32,977 nt of DNA from a virus, in IMG/VR virus record IMGVR_UViG_3300025876_000067, positions 1 through 32,977 of that record; one strand, 5' to 3'. Both the position numbers and the translations under genes were made by a program. Below the pieces are notes generated by a model. That model had not been told where the DNA came from, did no database searches, and saw nothing but the letters and a program-made list of their open reading frames with translations. This document shows, in pieces, positions 11,737-19,706 of the stretch. The first letter of the stretch is position 1; each line of letters begins with the position of its first letter.

Positions 11737-13229
11737 TATTTTAGTTGTACCTCATGTATGTTATATTTAAAACCTTCTTTAGCATAGATCTTAATCCTAT
11801 TTATAGCATGGTTATGCGTATAGTTTTTATGTTTCTTCCAACACAGGTCATCTGCTAAATCATAGACAACGGTTGGCTGACCTGAATCAGATTTTCTGAG
11901 ACCGCGACCAATCGATTGAAGTACTCGAATTTGTGATTTGGTTGGTGCAGCAAATATAATGTTATGGAGATTCTTAATATTAATACCAGTTGAGAATGTT
12001 CCAACTGATGCGACAATAATAGCACCAGTTTCTTTTTCTGTAAGTTCGCGAATTCTTTCTCGCTCTTCAGCATTCACTTCTCCAGATACAAAGAAAACGT
12101 TACGATTTTTTGCCTTAGCTTTAATCATGTCATAAAGAGGCTTACCGTGTTTAATGACGAGATTGTATAGAACAAGGGTATTTCCGCCCTGATCTAATGC
12201 AAGATTTGTTATAAACTTATTACGATTTGCATATGATACAATGAAGCCAATTTCATCTTGATATTTGGCTTTTGCCATCATCTTTTTGACTTCGTCTGGA
12301 TATTTCATAACAAGAGACTGAATAGTTAAATCAGCTAATGTTTCAGAATCAATCAATTCTTTCGTTGATGTTACCTTATATGTAGGACCAAAACTTCCTT
12401 CTAGTACTAATTCATTAACTTTGCCACCATCAAGAGTACCAGTTGTGCCAATTCTGAAATACGCTTTATTCAAACGATCCATTATAGTGGTTAGACTCTT
12501 TGCTTTAAATGTATGAGCTTCATCACCTACAACCATACCATAAGAAATAAACCAATCGAGAGGAAGTTTAATTGCGCTCTGCCATGTAGTAATAACGATA
12601 CTTGCATCAATATCGAATTTTTCTTTACCAGAATAGATTTTGTGTACATCTTCTTCAACATCAAACTCAGCATCATTTAAAGAGTAATCAGCAAAATCTT
12701 TTGTCATCTGTTCAACCAACGAAGTAGTAGGAACCACGATTAACACCTTTCTATCCATATCCTTTGACAAAAAGTACCGCGATAGCATATAGATTATTAG
12801 AGATTTGCCAGATCCAGTAGGAGAAAGAAGGATTGCCCTTTGCGATTGAGTTGCCTTTTTAAAGGCATCTACTTGGTAATCTCTCGCTTGAATTACATTA
12901 CCTCCTGAACACAGCGGAAGATTTTTAACAAACTGGTCGAGTTCTTTATCAGTCGCGCTAAGAGTTGGTCGTATATCAGGATCAACAGTAAGCTCATACT
13001 TACGAGCGCTTGCAAATTCTGCTACCTTACCCAACAACCCAAATGGCAATTGATGAGATCGCATATCGAATAGTCGAACCTTTCCATCCCACATTTTATT
13101 GCGATACGCAGGCATAAATTTATAGCCTTCAACATAGAAGGTGAAATATTCGCTTAGCTCTCTTAGTATACCAGAATCATTAGATTCGATAACTATTTTA
13201 GCCTCATCCTTTTTGCGTATGTTGAGCAT
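11736..13229 (-). CDS. uvsW: UvsW superfamily 2 helicase
   Basis: UvsW is the T4 RecG-like helicase that unwinds R-loops, drives branch migration and helps the switch from origin-dependent to recombination-dependent replication. The 497-residue protein (T4: 503) has the N-terminal domain with YKFMPAYRNKMWDGKVRLFD (36-55) and LPFGLLG, Walker A SPTGSGKS (136-143), DEAH (236-239), ITTWQS, a SGEV segment and the motif VI QSIGRGLRK. Alignment by eye with T4 UvsW is continuous over its length. It follows uvsY by 18 bp, and a 6-bp hairpin (CTTAAT/ATTAAG) covers the gap before its ATG. No Shine-Dalgarno is clear. Confidence 0.95.
   Translation of the reverse strand: MLNIRKKDEAKIVIESNDSGILRELSEYFTFYVEGYKFMPAYRNKMWDGKVRLFDMRSHQLPFGLLGKVAEFASARKYELTVDPDIRPTLSATDKELDQFVKNLPLCSGGNVIQARDYQVDAFKKATQSQRAILLSPTGSGKSLIIYMLSRYFLSKDMDRKVLIVVPTTSLVEQMTKDFADYSLNDAEFDVEEDVHKIYSGKEKFDIDASIVITTWQSAIKLPLDWFISYGMVVGDEAHTFKAKSLTTIMDRLNKAYFRIGTTGTLDGGKVNELVLEGSFGPTYKVTSTKELIDSETLADLTIQSLVMKYPDEVKKMMAKAKYQDEIGFIVSYANRNKFITNLALDQGGNTLVLYNLVIKHGKPLYDMIKAKAKNRNVFFVSGEVNAEERERIRELTEKETGAIIVASVGTFSTGINIKNLHNIIFAAPTKSQIRVLQSIGRGLRKSDSGQPTVVYDLADDLCWKKHKNYTHNHAINRIKIYAKEGFKYNIHEVQLK
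11798..11805 (-). promoter_or_regulatory. Candidate late promoter box inside uvsW
   Basis: An exact minus-strand TATAAATA lies in the last part of uvsW, 62 nt upstream of the 140-aa gene ATG. It could give that gene separate late expression. Chance occurrence in coding sequence cannot be excluded. Confidence 0.35.
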
Positions 13230-13247
13230 GTTCTTAATATTATTAAG

Positions 13248-13694
13248 TTACGCTCCAGATGTAAACTTTTTGAACTCTAAGATGTTCTTAATATGACCAT
13301 GCCTCCACCGAAGGTTATTCATAATCTCTTCGAGAGTTTCCACCATAGTCTTTTGGTATTCAATTTTACCTGTTACACGAACGATATCTTCATCAGTTTT
13401 ATAGAACATTTCCATATCGGATTTTAAAGGCTTTGACATACCATCAAATGGATCATATTTCCACGATCTTTTATCAATCTCTTCCTTTGTCATCTTACCG
13501 TTATAGTAAAGCCATTTATCTCTACGAACTGTATTAAGTTCCATCTCATTCCTCTTCAATTGTAACTTAGCTAGAGAGAATAACTCAAGGTACTTAGAGT
13601 GAAGTTTGGCAGACTTCGTTGTTTCTTCATCAAGATTGAGGTCGTCGATTTTAACATCTTCACCCCACATTTTTAGTATTTCATCAAGTATCAT
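13248..13694 (-). CDS. uvsY: UvsY recombination mediator
   Basis: UvsY loads the recombinase UvsX onto single-stranded DNA coated by gp32. The 148-residue protein (T4: 137) has ILDEILKMWGEDVKID at the start, then LHSKYLELFSLAKLQLK, KWLYYNGKMTKEEID and a C-terminal RWRHGHIKNILEFKKF, all typical of UvsY. It is strongly helical and basic in the middle. A late box TATAAATA (13705-13712) ends 10 nt before the ATG, so late transcripts would have a leader of only about 5 nt. The genes before and after (tail-tube-like protein, uvsW) match the marine T4-like order. Confidence 0.94.
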   Translation of the reverse strand: MILDEILKMWGEDVKIDDLNLDEETTKSAKLHSKYLELFSLAKLQLKRNEMELNTVRRDKWLYYNGKMTKEEIDKRSWKYDPFDGMSKPLKSDMEMFYKTDEDIVRVTGKIEYQKTMVETLEEIMNNLRWRHGHIKNILEFKKFTSGA

Positions 13695-13704
13695 AATATA
13701 TAGT

Positions 13705-13712
13705 TATTTATA
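13705..13712 (-). promoter_or_regulatory. Late promoter box of uvsY
   Basis: Exact TATAAATA on the minus strand, 10 nt before the uvsY ATG. It sits in the short gap after the tail-tube-like gene. A leader of about 5 nt is predicted, too short for a Shine-Dalgarno. Confidence 0.7.
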
Positions 13713-13720
13713 AAGTAAAT

Positions 13721-14188
13721 CTACGCAATTATTTCAAAGTAATCGTACCTAAATGATATTGTACCTTGCAGATATTCAATATCTGTTGCTTGAGTAGTAA
13801 ACTCTGCACCTCCCAAAGAAGTTGGAATTGCACGGACAAATCGAATTTGCTTATTTAAATTATTGTGACTAGACAATATCGTTAAAATGATATCATGTTT
13901 AGTCGAAGTGTTATCATTTGCATTACTTTTCATCCAATTGAATACCTCGACATAATTTTTCATATCCTCATCGATAAGAAATTGTATATCAATTGCATCG
14001 TACGTAAGAGTATCACCTGCTACGAAGCCCTGGTAGTTCTTATAACCAGCCGAAACTTCAGGCAAATTGACTGTAGGTAGATTGACTGTTGTTATAAAGT
14101 ATTCTAAGTTTGAGAACGTGGGTGCCTCAATTGTTAGTCTAAAACCCGTAGGAGATAGCATATTAAAGTTATCTGTTAGCTGTGTCAT
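13721..14188 (-). CDS. Tail-tube-fold virion protein at the gp3 position
   Basis: I start this 155-residue protein at the ATG at 14188 (MTQLTDNFNMLSPTGFRLTI in two parts: MTQLTDNFN, MLSPTGFRLTI). A start at 14233 would put the gp23 terminator inside the gene. MLSPTG (14164) is another option. The layout FRLTIEAP, YFITTVNLPTVNLPEV, FVAGDTLTYDAIDIQFLIDED, NYVEVFNWM and a final GTISFRYDYFEI follows the pattern of the T4 gp19 tail tube family, also used by tube initiator and adaptor proteins. Marine T4-like phages usually have gp3 (tail terminator) between gp23 and uvsY. I cannot show homology to T4 gp3, so the call is by fold pattern and place. A late box lies 5 nt before the ATG. Confidence 0.68.
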   Translation of the reverse strand: MTQLTDNFNMLSPTGFRLTIEAPTFSNLEYFITTVNLPTVNLPEVSAGYKNYQGFVAGDTLTYDAIDIQFLIDEDMKNYVEVFNWMKSNANDNTSTKHDIILTILSSHNNLNKQIRFVRAIPTSLGGAEFTTQATDIEYLQGTISFRYDYFEIIA

Positions 14189-14193
14189 ACCTG

Positions 14194-14201
14194 TATTTAT
14201 A
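14194..14201 (-). promoter_or_regulatory. Late promoter box of the gp3-position gene
   Basis: Exact TATAAATA on the minus strand within TTGTATAAATAC, with 5 nt to the ATG at 14188. By T4 geometry the start site is the A of ATG, giving a leaderless mRNA. The upstream side is the U-run of the gp23 terminator. Confidence 0.8.
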
Positions 14202-14235
14202 CAAAAAAAGTGGAGGTCTCGAAAGACCTCCACTT
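14201..14235 (-). terminator. Terminator after gp23
   Basis: A perfect 12-bp stem (14208-14219 with 14224-14235) carries a 4-nt loop that reads UUCG in the minus-strand RNA, followed by seven U residues. It is the strongest terminator of the window and lies 25 bp after the major capsid gene. Its U-run merges directly into the next late promoter. Confidence 0.92.
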
Positions 14236-14260
14236 AAAGTTGAGTGTTAAACTTACTTAA

Positions 14261-15523
14261 TTAAGCAACGTTGATATTAGCAACGCTGAAGTTACGGAAG
14301 TAAGGATTTTCATTAACTAAACCAACACCGGTAGTTGTACCGACGAATGGATTCTGTTGCATGCCGTAACGAGTCTTGAAAGCAATCTTCGGTTGGAAGG
14401 TTTCTTCATCAACTGCACGTACCATAGTAAGTGGTACATATGGGCAATAGAACATACCAGCATCGTATGGATTAGTTCCACGATATCCAACTGTTACATA
14501 GTCAGCAGCTGCATATGGGTCGATGTAAACCTTAGTGCGACCATTAAGAACACCTGCGAAAGTGTTACCGGTGTCATCAACATTAAGGTTAGTTGCAAGA
14601 GCTGGAGCGTAATCCAAAGCACCTGAAGCTGCAAGAGCCGAAGCTACATTGCTCGAGCAAACAACGAAGTTACCCTTACCGCGACGAGTTTGCTTAGCAA
14701 TAGTATTTGCTTCAATCTCGATTTGGAACATAAGGCTCTTGAACTTTTCAACTGCCCAACGACCGTCAGCATCTGATGCAAGGTCAAAGGTATTGTTTAC
14801 AGGAGAGTTGACCTCATTTTGGAAACCAGGCTTAGCAACTGCGTTGATAGTTTGAATAACTTCACGATTGATTTCAGCAAGGATTTCAGTCGAAAGGATG
14901 TTAGCAAGCTCTGATTCAGCATCCAAGTTATGGATAGCCTTCAAATCTTGTGCAAGCTCCATTGTGTATTCAGCCTTAAGAGCGCGTGTCTTAGCTTCTA
15001 CAGTAGCCTTTTCGATTGTGAAACCCATATCGCCGAAGCCAGAACCAGTGAGAACTTCACCAGTAGCAGTGACGATAGCTTCTCCATCAACACCAGCAGT
15101 AGTTCCTGCAGTACCAGAGAAAGCTGTATTAGGCTCGTTGAGACCGAGAGCTTCTGTATCACCTGTGGAGATAAGATCTGAAGCTGGAGACTCTGCAGCA
15201 CCGTCGTTATAGCGGCTCTTCATAGCGAAGATGAGGCCAGTAGGACCTGACATTGGCTGAACACCTGCGATATCATAAGCGATAAGGTTAGGCATTGCAC
15301 GACGTACAAGAGAGATAAGAACTGGATCGAAGTTGCTTACAGCACTTGTTGATTGATTCTCGTTAAGAGAACCGTATGCAGAAGACTCTTGCTTAAGAGC
15401 GATTTCTGTATTTTCAAGAAGCTTAGCTGTAACAGCCTTACGGTAGTTGTCTTGGATGGGAGCAGCGTCTGAGTGATCAAGCACTGGAGCCCACTTTTTC
15501 ATGTCTGTTTCTGAATTAAACAT
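14261..15523 (-). CDS. gp23: Major capsid protein gp23
   Basis: gp23 builds the hexamers of the head shell. The 420-residue protein (T4: 521) has the diagnostic N-terminal to middle run: NFDPVLISLVRRAMPNLIAYDIAGVQPM in sections, namely NFDPVLISLVRRAMPN, LIAYDIAGVQPMSGPTG and FAMKSRYN, as in all gp23. In T4 the N-terminus is removed by gp21 after L/I-x-E; candidate sites here are LNE55 and LLE38. It is shorter than T4 gp23, with loss in the insertion region likely. The leader is ACAACAACAACAAA-rich and has no Shine-Dalgarno, and no late box is visible directly upstream, so it is probably read from the gp67 or earlier late promoters. A strong terminator follows, fitting very high expression. 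Confidence 0.97.
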   Translation of the reverse strand: MFNSETDMKKWAPVLDHSDAAPIQDNYRKAVTAKLLENTEIALKQESSAYGSLNENQSTSAVSNFDPVLISLVRRAMPNLIAYDIAGVQPMSGPTGLIFAMKSRYNDGAAESPASDLISTGDTEALGLNEPNTAFSGTAGTTAGVDGEAIVTATGEVLTGSGFGDMGFTIEKATVEAKTRALKAEYTMELAQDLKAIHNLDAESELANILSTEILAEINREVIQTINAVAKPGFQNEVNSPVNNTFDLASDADGRWAVEKFKSLMFQIEIEANTIAKQTRRGKGNFVVCSSNVASALAASGALDYAPALATNLNVDDTGNTFAGVLNGRTKVYIDPYAAADYVTVGYRGTNPYDAGMFYCPYVPLTMVRAVDEETFQPKIAFKTRYGMQQNPFVGTTTGVGLVNENPYFRNFSVANINVA

Positions 15524-15564
15524 ATTAATATTTTTCTATTTGTTGTTGTTGTAAGTGTGGTAAA

Positions 15565-16830
15565 TTATTTACCGTTTGGGTTATTTTCTTTGATTCGCGT
15601 AAGAGCCGAAAGGTATTTCTTCATGTCATTAGAGACATTCTCATTAATACCTGATTCACCCTCTACGATAACTTCAGTTTCTGAATGTGTATCTTCAACG
15701 ATATCTTCTGATTTTGAAGAAGACTTAAATACTGAACCTTTGATAGTTGCAACCTTTTCAGCAAATGCTTCTTCGGATACAAATTCAACTTCTTCAGTAA
15801 GAGCCTTCATTTTTTCTACTTGTGTAGAAGCAAGATCTCTAGTTTGCTCTGCAAGAATTTTAGCGCGTGTAAGCTCCTCAACCTTTTCGGAAAGGTCAGC
15901 CACTTCGTTAGTAGCGATTTCTAGAGATTCTTTAACCTCTAGAGATTCTTTTTCAAGCTCATCAAACAGATCAGTTTTTGCTTCAGGCACCTCAATATAG
16001 CTTTCAACAAACAGATCCTTAAGAGAACCCATAAAGCCTTCAGCGATTTCAGTGCGAAGTTTAGTATCTACTGCAACCTGATTTTCCTCAACCCATGATT
16101 CAACGACATAATTAAGATAGTCATCGATCTTGTTAATAAGGCTTTCTCTGATTTCAGTAACTTCTTCAACTAGATTTTGTTCATGCTCTTCTTGCAAGCG
16201 TTCTTTCTCAGCAACGATCTTTGCAGATACGGCAGCCTCGAACAATGTCGATGCCTTTGCTTTGAAATCTTCTGTCAAGTTTGCTTCAGCTGAGATGAGA
16301 ATGTCAAGATCCTCAGATGTTGCCTTAGGTTTTGTCTTAGCAGCTTTATCAACTGATTTGACAGAATCGACTTCATCTGCTGTCTTAACGGACGCAGCTT
16401 TGCCAGTACCCTTTGGAGTAGCAGCAGATTTTGGCTCTGACTTCGTAATGCTATCAGCAGTTTTTGCTGCTTCTGCTTCGCCGTCTTTAACGACAACAGC
16501 ATCAGTAGCATTACCACTAGCAGTAGGTGTAGGAGCAGCTTCTTCCATTTCATCTTCATCTTCTTCTTCAGACTCTTCGTCTTCATCTTCAGATTCAGTT
16601 TTCTTTTTATAGCCTTCTTCCATTTCATCTTCTTCGTCTTCTTTTTCATCTTCTTCCTCTTCGGAATCTGATTCTTTTTTAGACGCTTTAGATTCTCCTA
16701 GAAGAACGCTTTTAATTGCATCAGAATAGCTTTGTTGTTCAGTAACTTCTTCGGCAGATGTATCCTGCACAAGCTCCTGATCTTCAAGCAAAGCTTCTTC
16801 AGTGATGTCTTCAATAATATCTTCTGACAT
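15565..16830 (-). CDS. gp22: Prohead scaffold protein gp22
   Basis: gp22 is the main internal scaffold of the prohead and is degraded by gp21 before packaging. The protein has 421 residues, longer than T4 gp22 (269). Its first half (about 40-170) is low-complexity, with Glu/Asp runs and Ala/Lys/Thr-rich stretches. The second half is long helical coiled coil (FKAKASTLFEAAVSAKIVAE, LINKIDDYLNYVVESWVEEN in part, ELEKESLEVKESLEIATNEV), then MKKYLSALTRI near the end, all typical of gp22. The extra length lies in the acidic region. A Shine-Dalgarno-like AAGAAAG precedes the ATG. It lies between protease gp21 and capsid gp23, as in T4. Confidence 0.92.
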   Translation of the reverse strand: MSEDIIEDITEEALLEDQELVQDTSAEEVTEQQSYSDAIKSVLLGESKASKKESDSEEEEDEKEDEEDEMEEGYKKKTESEDEDEESEEEDEDEMEEAAPTPTASGNATDAVVVKDGEAEAAKTADSITKSEPKSAATPKGTGKAASVKTADEVDSVKSVDKAAKTKPKATSEDLDILISAEANLTEDFKAKASTLFEAAVSAKIVAEKERLQEEHEQNLVEEVTEIRESLINKIDDYLNYVVESWVEENQVAVDTKLRTEIAEGFMGSLKDLFVESYIEVPEAKTDLFDELEKESLEVKESLEIATNEVADLSEKVEELTRAKILAEQTRDLASTQVEKMKALTEEVEFVSEEAFAEKVATIKGSVFKSSSKSEDIVEDTHSETEVIVEGESGINENVSNDMKKYLSALTRIKENNPNGK

Positions 16831-16851
16831 ATATTTACTTTCTTTTTTAGA

Positions 16852-17496
16852 TTAGAGATTGGAGAGGAAATCTTGCCAAATATTTTCTTGTGCCTCAGCG
16901 AGGCGACTCGAAGATGCTTTTCTGATCTCTGTCTCATAACTTTCAATTTGCTGAGGTTTTAGAAGACCATTATCCCAAACCCATTCTACACCTTCCATAA
17001 TACCTTCAACGAAGGCAGATGGTGCAGAGGGATCTTGAACAATATCAATCGTATTAAGAATAAAATCATTCTTAACATATGACTTATTTTCTCTTCTCTC
17101 AACAGTACCCATACCACGACTTGAAACACCTAACTTACACCCGCCTTCGACGAGACCTTTCACGATTTTACCCATTGGCGTGTCTAGTATCAGTGCTTTT
17201 CCAACAACATTATTACCGTTCCAATTAAGTTCAGTAATACGATGTGAAACTTTATCTAGGTTAATTTGTGGACCTTCAGGGTGATTCAATTCACCAACTG
17301 CTCTTCCAGTTTTAACCTGCTCCTTAACATACTTGGCAGTTGCTTCTGTCAGTATTGCTTTAGGATAAATTCTATTGTTGCGATTTTCTTGCTCCGCTTG
17401 CATAAAAACGCCTTCGATGAAAACATTCTTTTCACCTTTATCGTTTGCTTCAGTAATATACTGAACTGAGTCTAAGTGCTCTGTAATTAATTTCAT
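16852..17496 (-). CDS. gp21: Prohead maturation protease gp21
   Basis: gp21 is the serine protease (family S77 fold) that cleaves scaffold, core and capsid proteins during head maturation. The 214-residue protein (T4: 212) has ENRNNRIYPKAIL (37-49), VGELNHPEGPQINLDKVSHRI with the candidate catalytic His72, and KLGVSSRGMG (121-130) with the candidate catalytic Ser125/Ser126. The C-terminal region is the likely self-removed propeptide end. A good Shine-Dalgarno (AAGGAGAAG) sits before the ATG, inside the end of gp67, whose stop directly adjoins this start. Order gp67, gp21, gp22, gp23 matches T4. Confidence 0.95.
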   Translation of the reverse strand: MKLITEHLDSVQYITEANDKGEKNVFIEGVFMQAEQENRNNRIYPKAILTEATAKYVKEQVKTGRAVGELNHPEGPQINLDKVSHRITELNWNGNNVVGKALILDTPMGKIVKGLVEGGCKLGVSSRGMGTVERRENKSYVKNDFILNTIDIVQDPSAPSAFVEGIMEGVEWVWDNGLLKPQQIESYETEIRKASSSRLAEAQENIWQDFLSNL

Positions 17497-17658
17497 TTAG
17501 TCTTCTCCTTGTGTGTTGAAAACATTTGATGTGACTCTAACCTTTCGGATATCAAGAGCTTGCTGCATCTTTTCACCAACCGTAGAGGCGAATGAGGATT
17601 GAATTTCTTCAGAATCTCCAGATACTAGAGCGTTAAAAAGTTTTTCTGTATTTTCCAT
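17497..17658 (-). CDS. gp67: Prohead core protein gp67-like
   Basis: A 53-residue gene lies between the accessory island and gp21. The protein begins MENTEKLFNALVSGDSEEI and continues QSSFASTVGEKMQQALDIRK, then VRVTSNVFN. This short helical pattern (a lone LF-x-ALVSGD start and an A-LD-RKVxVxSxxF end) resembles the N-terminal core of the T4 prohead core protein gp67 (80 residues), and the place directly before gp21 fits. T4 gp67 has a long acidic tail which is absent here; the mean pattern agrees with short marine forms. A late box ends 5 nt before the ATG, predicting leaderless mRNA, and the gene carries the gp21 Shine-Dalgarno in its last codons. Confidence 0.8.
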   Translation of the reverse strand: MENTEKLFNALVSGDSEEIQSSFASTVGEKMQQALDIRKVRVTSNVFNTQGED

Positions 17659-17663
17659 AGTTC

Positions 17664-17671
17664 TATTTATA
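17664..17671 (-). promoter_or_regulatory. Late promoter box of gp67
   Basis: Exact TATAAATA in TTGTATAAATAG on the minus strand, 5 nt before the gp67 ATG. It should drive gp67, gp21, gp22 and gp23 up to the terminator at 14201-14235. Predicted start is the A of ATG. Confidence 0.82.
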
Positions 17672-17697
17672 CAATTTGTGTTTTTGAGTTGTGTTAT

Positions 17698-17937
17698 TTA
17701 TGTTATTTCTTCCTCAGTTGGAAAAAGATCTTCTCTGAATTCTTCTGGATCTACACCAAAAGATTCACATGCTTCGTTCAATGAGTTAAAGTATGTCCAC
17801 CCATCGACTGGGTAATCATATGTGTCCTTTAGACTAATGTCCAAGGTAAAATTCTTATTCTCTAAACGAGTAGCAAAGATCAATACTGAGTGTTCTGTTC
17901 CGACTTCTAGTTTATAAAATCCGTTTTCTTCTTCCAT
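17698..17937 (-). CDS. Small acidic protein after the LRR gene, unknown
   Basis: I start this 79-residue protein at the ATG at 17937, 2 bp after the LRR gene stop. A GTG at 17958 is in frame but would overlap that gene and would add DNIIII. The protein reads MEEENGFYKLEVGTEHSVLI, then ATRLENKNFTLDISL and a C-terminal SFGVDPEEFREDLFPTEEE. It looks beta-rich with an acidic helical end and has no recognised domain. It belongs to the accessory island with the collagen-like and LRR genes and is read with them. It may be a chaperone or companion of the LRR protein; that is a guess. Confidence 0.6.
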   Translation of the reverse strand: MEEENGFYKLEVGTEHSVLIFATRLENKNFTLDISLKDTYDYPVDGWTYFNSLNEACESFGVDPEEFREDLFPTEEEIT

Positions 17938-17939
17938 AA

Positions 17940-19706
17940 TTATAATGATATTGTCCACCCCTTATTGGTTGCTATAAGTTTATCAGCAGCTGTCAAATCA
18001 GCAGTGTAACTATTGTACCTAAGATCAATAGTGGCAGAATGAGTTATTGTGCATAAGTGATTAAAAATATTTAGTATTGCATCTCGATCTAAACGAATAT
18101 AACTCAGTACAACAGAATGTTTAAATCCTGTTTCATCGGTAGGTCCACCTGGAAAATCAATATACGCTAAGTTTCGACAAGACTGGAACGCGCTACTCAA
18201 ATCGCCAGAATCATTAGTATAAGACCAATCTATACCGCTTATTTTTTGTAAATCATAACAATTTAAAAAACATCTAGTATATTCGCCATCGGCCGGACCT
18301 GCTGTCATTCCAACAATAGTAACTTCTCTTAACCGATAGCAATTTTGAAAGGTATAAGCTAAAGAAAACGATTGAGTTAAAGCTGATACGTGTATTGGTG
18401 GTAACTCTTCTAAATAGTAACACGAACTGAATGTTTGTCTTAATCGTGTGCAATTTGTAAAATCGAGATATGTGTATTGCGAACTAAACCGCCTTATACT
18501 TTTATACTGAAATGTGGCGAATAAATCATAAACCTTACTAAATTGACCTATATATGGAAATACTGCTATGTTCGGGAAATAGGCGGAGTATTCCCCAAAC
18601 GCAAGAGACATATCAAACAGCGTTGTTTCTGGCTGTTCTATATTTAAAAGAGACCAATCTTGAATACTATTGCAACCATTAAATGTACCATACAACCCAT
18701 ATAGAGCCTGACTGCCTCTAACCTTTGATATATTAAAGCCTTGCGGTATAGCTTTTAACCTTGAACATTGTAAAAACATTTCTCTTAGCCATACTTCAGA
18801 AACAGTAGTGCTTATACCCATATACGGAATATGCTCTAGCATAAAACAGTTTCGAAACGTTCTATAAAAACTAGTACAGTTTGGAAGGTCACCAAATAAA
18901 CCAGGCGGTAAATATCTCAAACTATGGCAACCTTGAAAAGTACCTTGCATGTTGGCTGTGTTTTCGTCAAACCAATTTTTGTCTGGATTTGCAAATTCAT
19001 CTGGTATGGCCTCTAAGCTATGACAATCAATAAACGAGTTTGCGAGTGACTTATTATCTTCTCTCAAATACGGCACTTCTGGTATTGATTTCAAAGATCT
19101 TTTGTAGTAGTATAACGTAATGTAATCTGTTAATAGGCGATTATTTGGAGTGTTTCTAATAGCAATTTGTTCACATAACTGCTGAGGATACGTTGTACCC
19201 ATTCTAATTCTAGTACAATTTGACGTACTAATAAACATATCTAATATCGCTGACCCCCAGTAAACAGTAGCACTAGTAGCTGGCCCCACCTTATTAAAGT
19301 CAATCATAGACCCAAATTTATCTCCGACAGCTGTAGGTGTAAGCTCAAATCGTGCTTGTCGATATCCTCTAAATTCTGTATTGGCAGGTAGATCATTATA
19401 ATCATAAACATGAGTAACAGTCGAATTTGATGCCACTGTTTCAACTGTGCCGTCACCCCAATCAATAGTCAATGCATCTGCGCCCCCAGCAACAGTGGTA
19501 CACAAAAAAGATAACCAACTAATAGATTTTAGTTTATCAGGATAAACAGCTATCAAACCTATAATTTTTTCTGGTACACCTTCTGGTTTATTTAAATCTA
19601 ACCATTCGCTTGGCCGCACCCACGGATCAACCATAGTATCAAGAACAAGATCACTTGGAGCTGAACGTGGTACATTACTAGGACCCGTTACTGGTAAAAA
19701 ACTCAT
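17940..19706 (-). CDS. PKD-like plus BspA-type leucine-rich-repeat adhesin candidate
   Basis: The 588-residue protein has an N-terminal part (about 45-130) with LTIDWGDGTVETV and VTHVYDYNDLP, typical of PKD-like Ig domains. From about 160 to the end it has roughly a dozen BspA/TpLRR-type repeats of the form NC-x-x-L-x-x-IP, for example DCHSLEAIP, GCHSLRYLP, NCFMLEHIP, QCSRLKAIP and SCYYLEELP. Such repeats are used for surface binding by bacteria and protists. No signal peptide is seen, as expected for a virion or cytoplasmic phage protein. Its ATG overlaps the collagen-like fibre stop (ATGA), with a strong AGGAGGT Shine-Dalgarno, so the two are made together. A fibre-tip or head-decoration receptor-binding role is inferred. 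Confidence 0.75.
   Translation of the reverse strand: MSFLPVTGPSNVPRSAPSDLVLDTMVDPWVRPSEWLDLNKPEGVPEKIIGLIAVYPDKLKSISWLSFLCTTVAGGADALTIDWGDGTVETVASNSTVTHVYDYNDLPANTEFRGYRQARFELTPTAVGDKFGSMIDFNKVGPATSATVYWGSAILDMFISTSNCTRIRMGTTYPQQLCEQIAIRNTPNNRLLTDYITLYYYKRSLKSIPEVPYLREDNKSLANSFIDCHSLEAIPDEFANPDKNWFDENTANMQGTFQGCHSLRYLPPGLFGDLPNCTSFYRTFRNCFMLEHIPYMGISTTVSEVWLREMFLQCSRLKAIPQGFNISKVRGSQALYGLYGTFNGCNSIQDWSLLNIEQPETTLFDMSLAFGEYSAYFPNIAVFPYIGQFSKVYDLFATFQYKSIRRFSSQYTYLDFTNCTRLRQTFSSCYYLEELPPIHVSALTQSFSLAYTFQNCYRLREVTIVGMTAGPADGEYTRCFLNCYDLQKISGIDWSYTNDSGDLSSAFQSCRNLAYIDFPGGPTDETGFKHSVVLSYIRLDRDAILNIFNHLCTITHSATIDLRYNSYTADLTAADKLIATNKGWTISL

Noticed and set aside
14189-14233. Earlier start for the gp3-position gene at 14233
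   Set aside because: It would place the gp23 terminator stem and the late promoter inside the coding region.
16130-16612. Plus-strand frame rich in Ser/Ala over gp22
   Set aside because: The low-complexity serine runs are the reverse reading of the Glu/Asp-rich codons of the scaffold gene.
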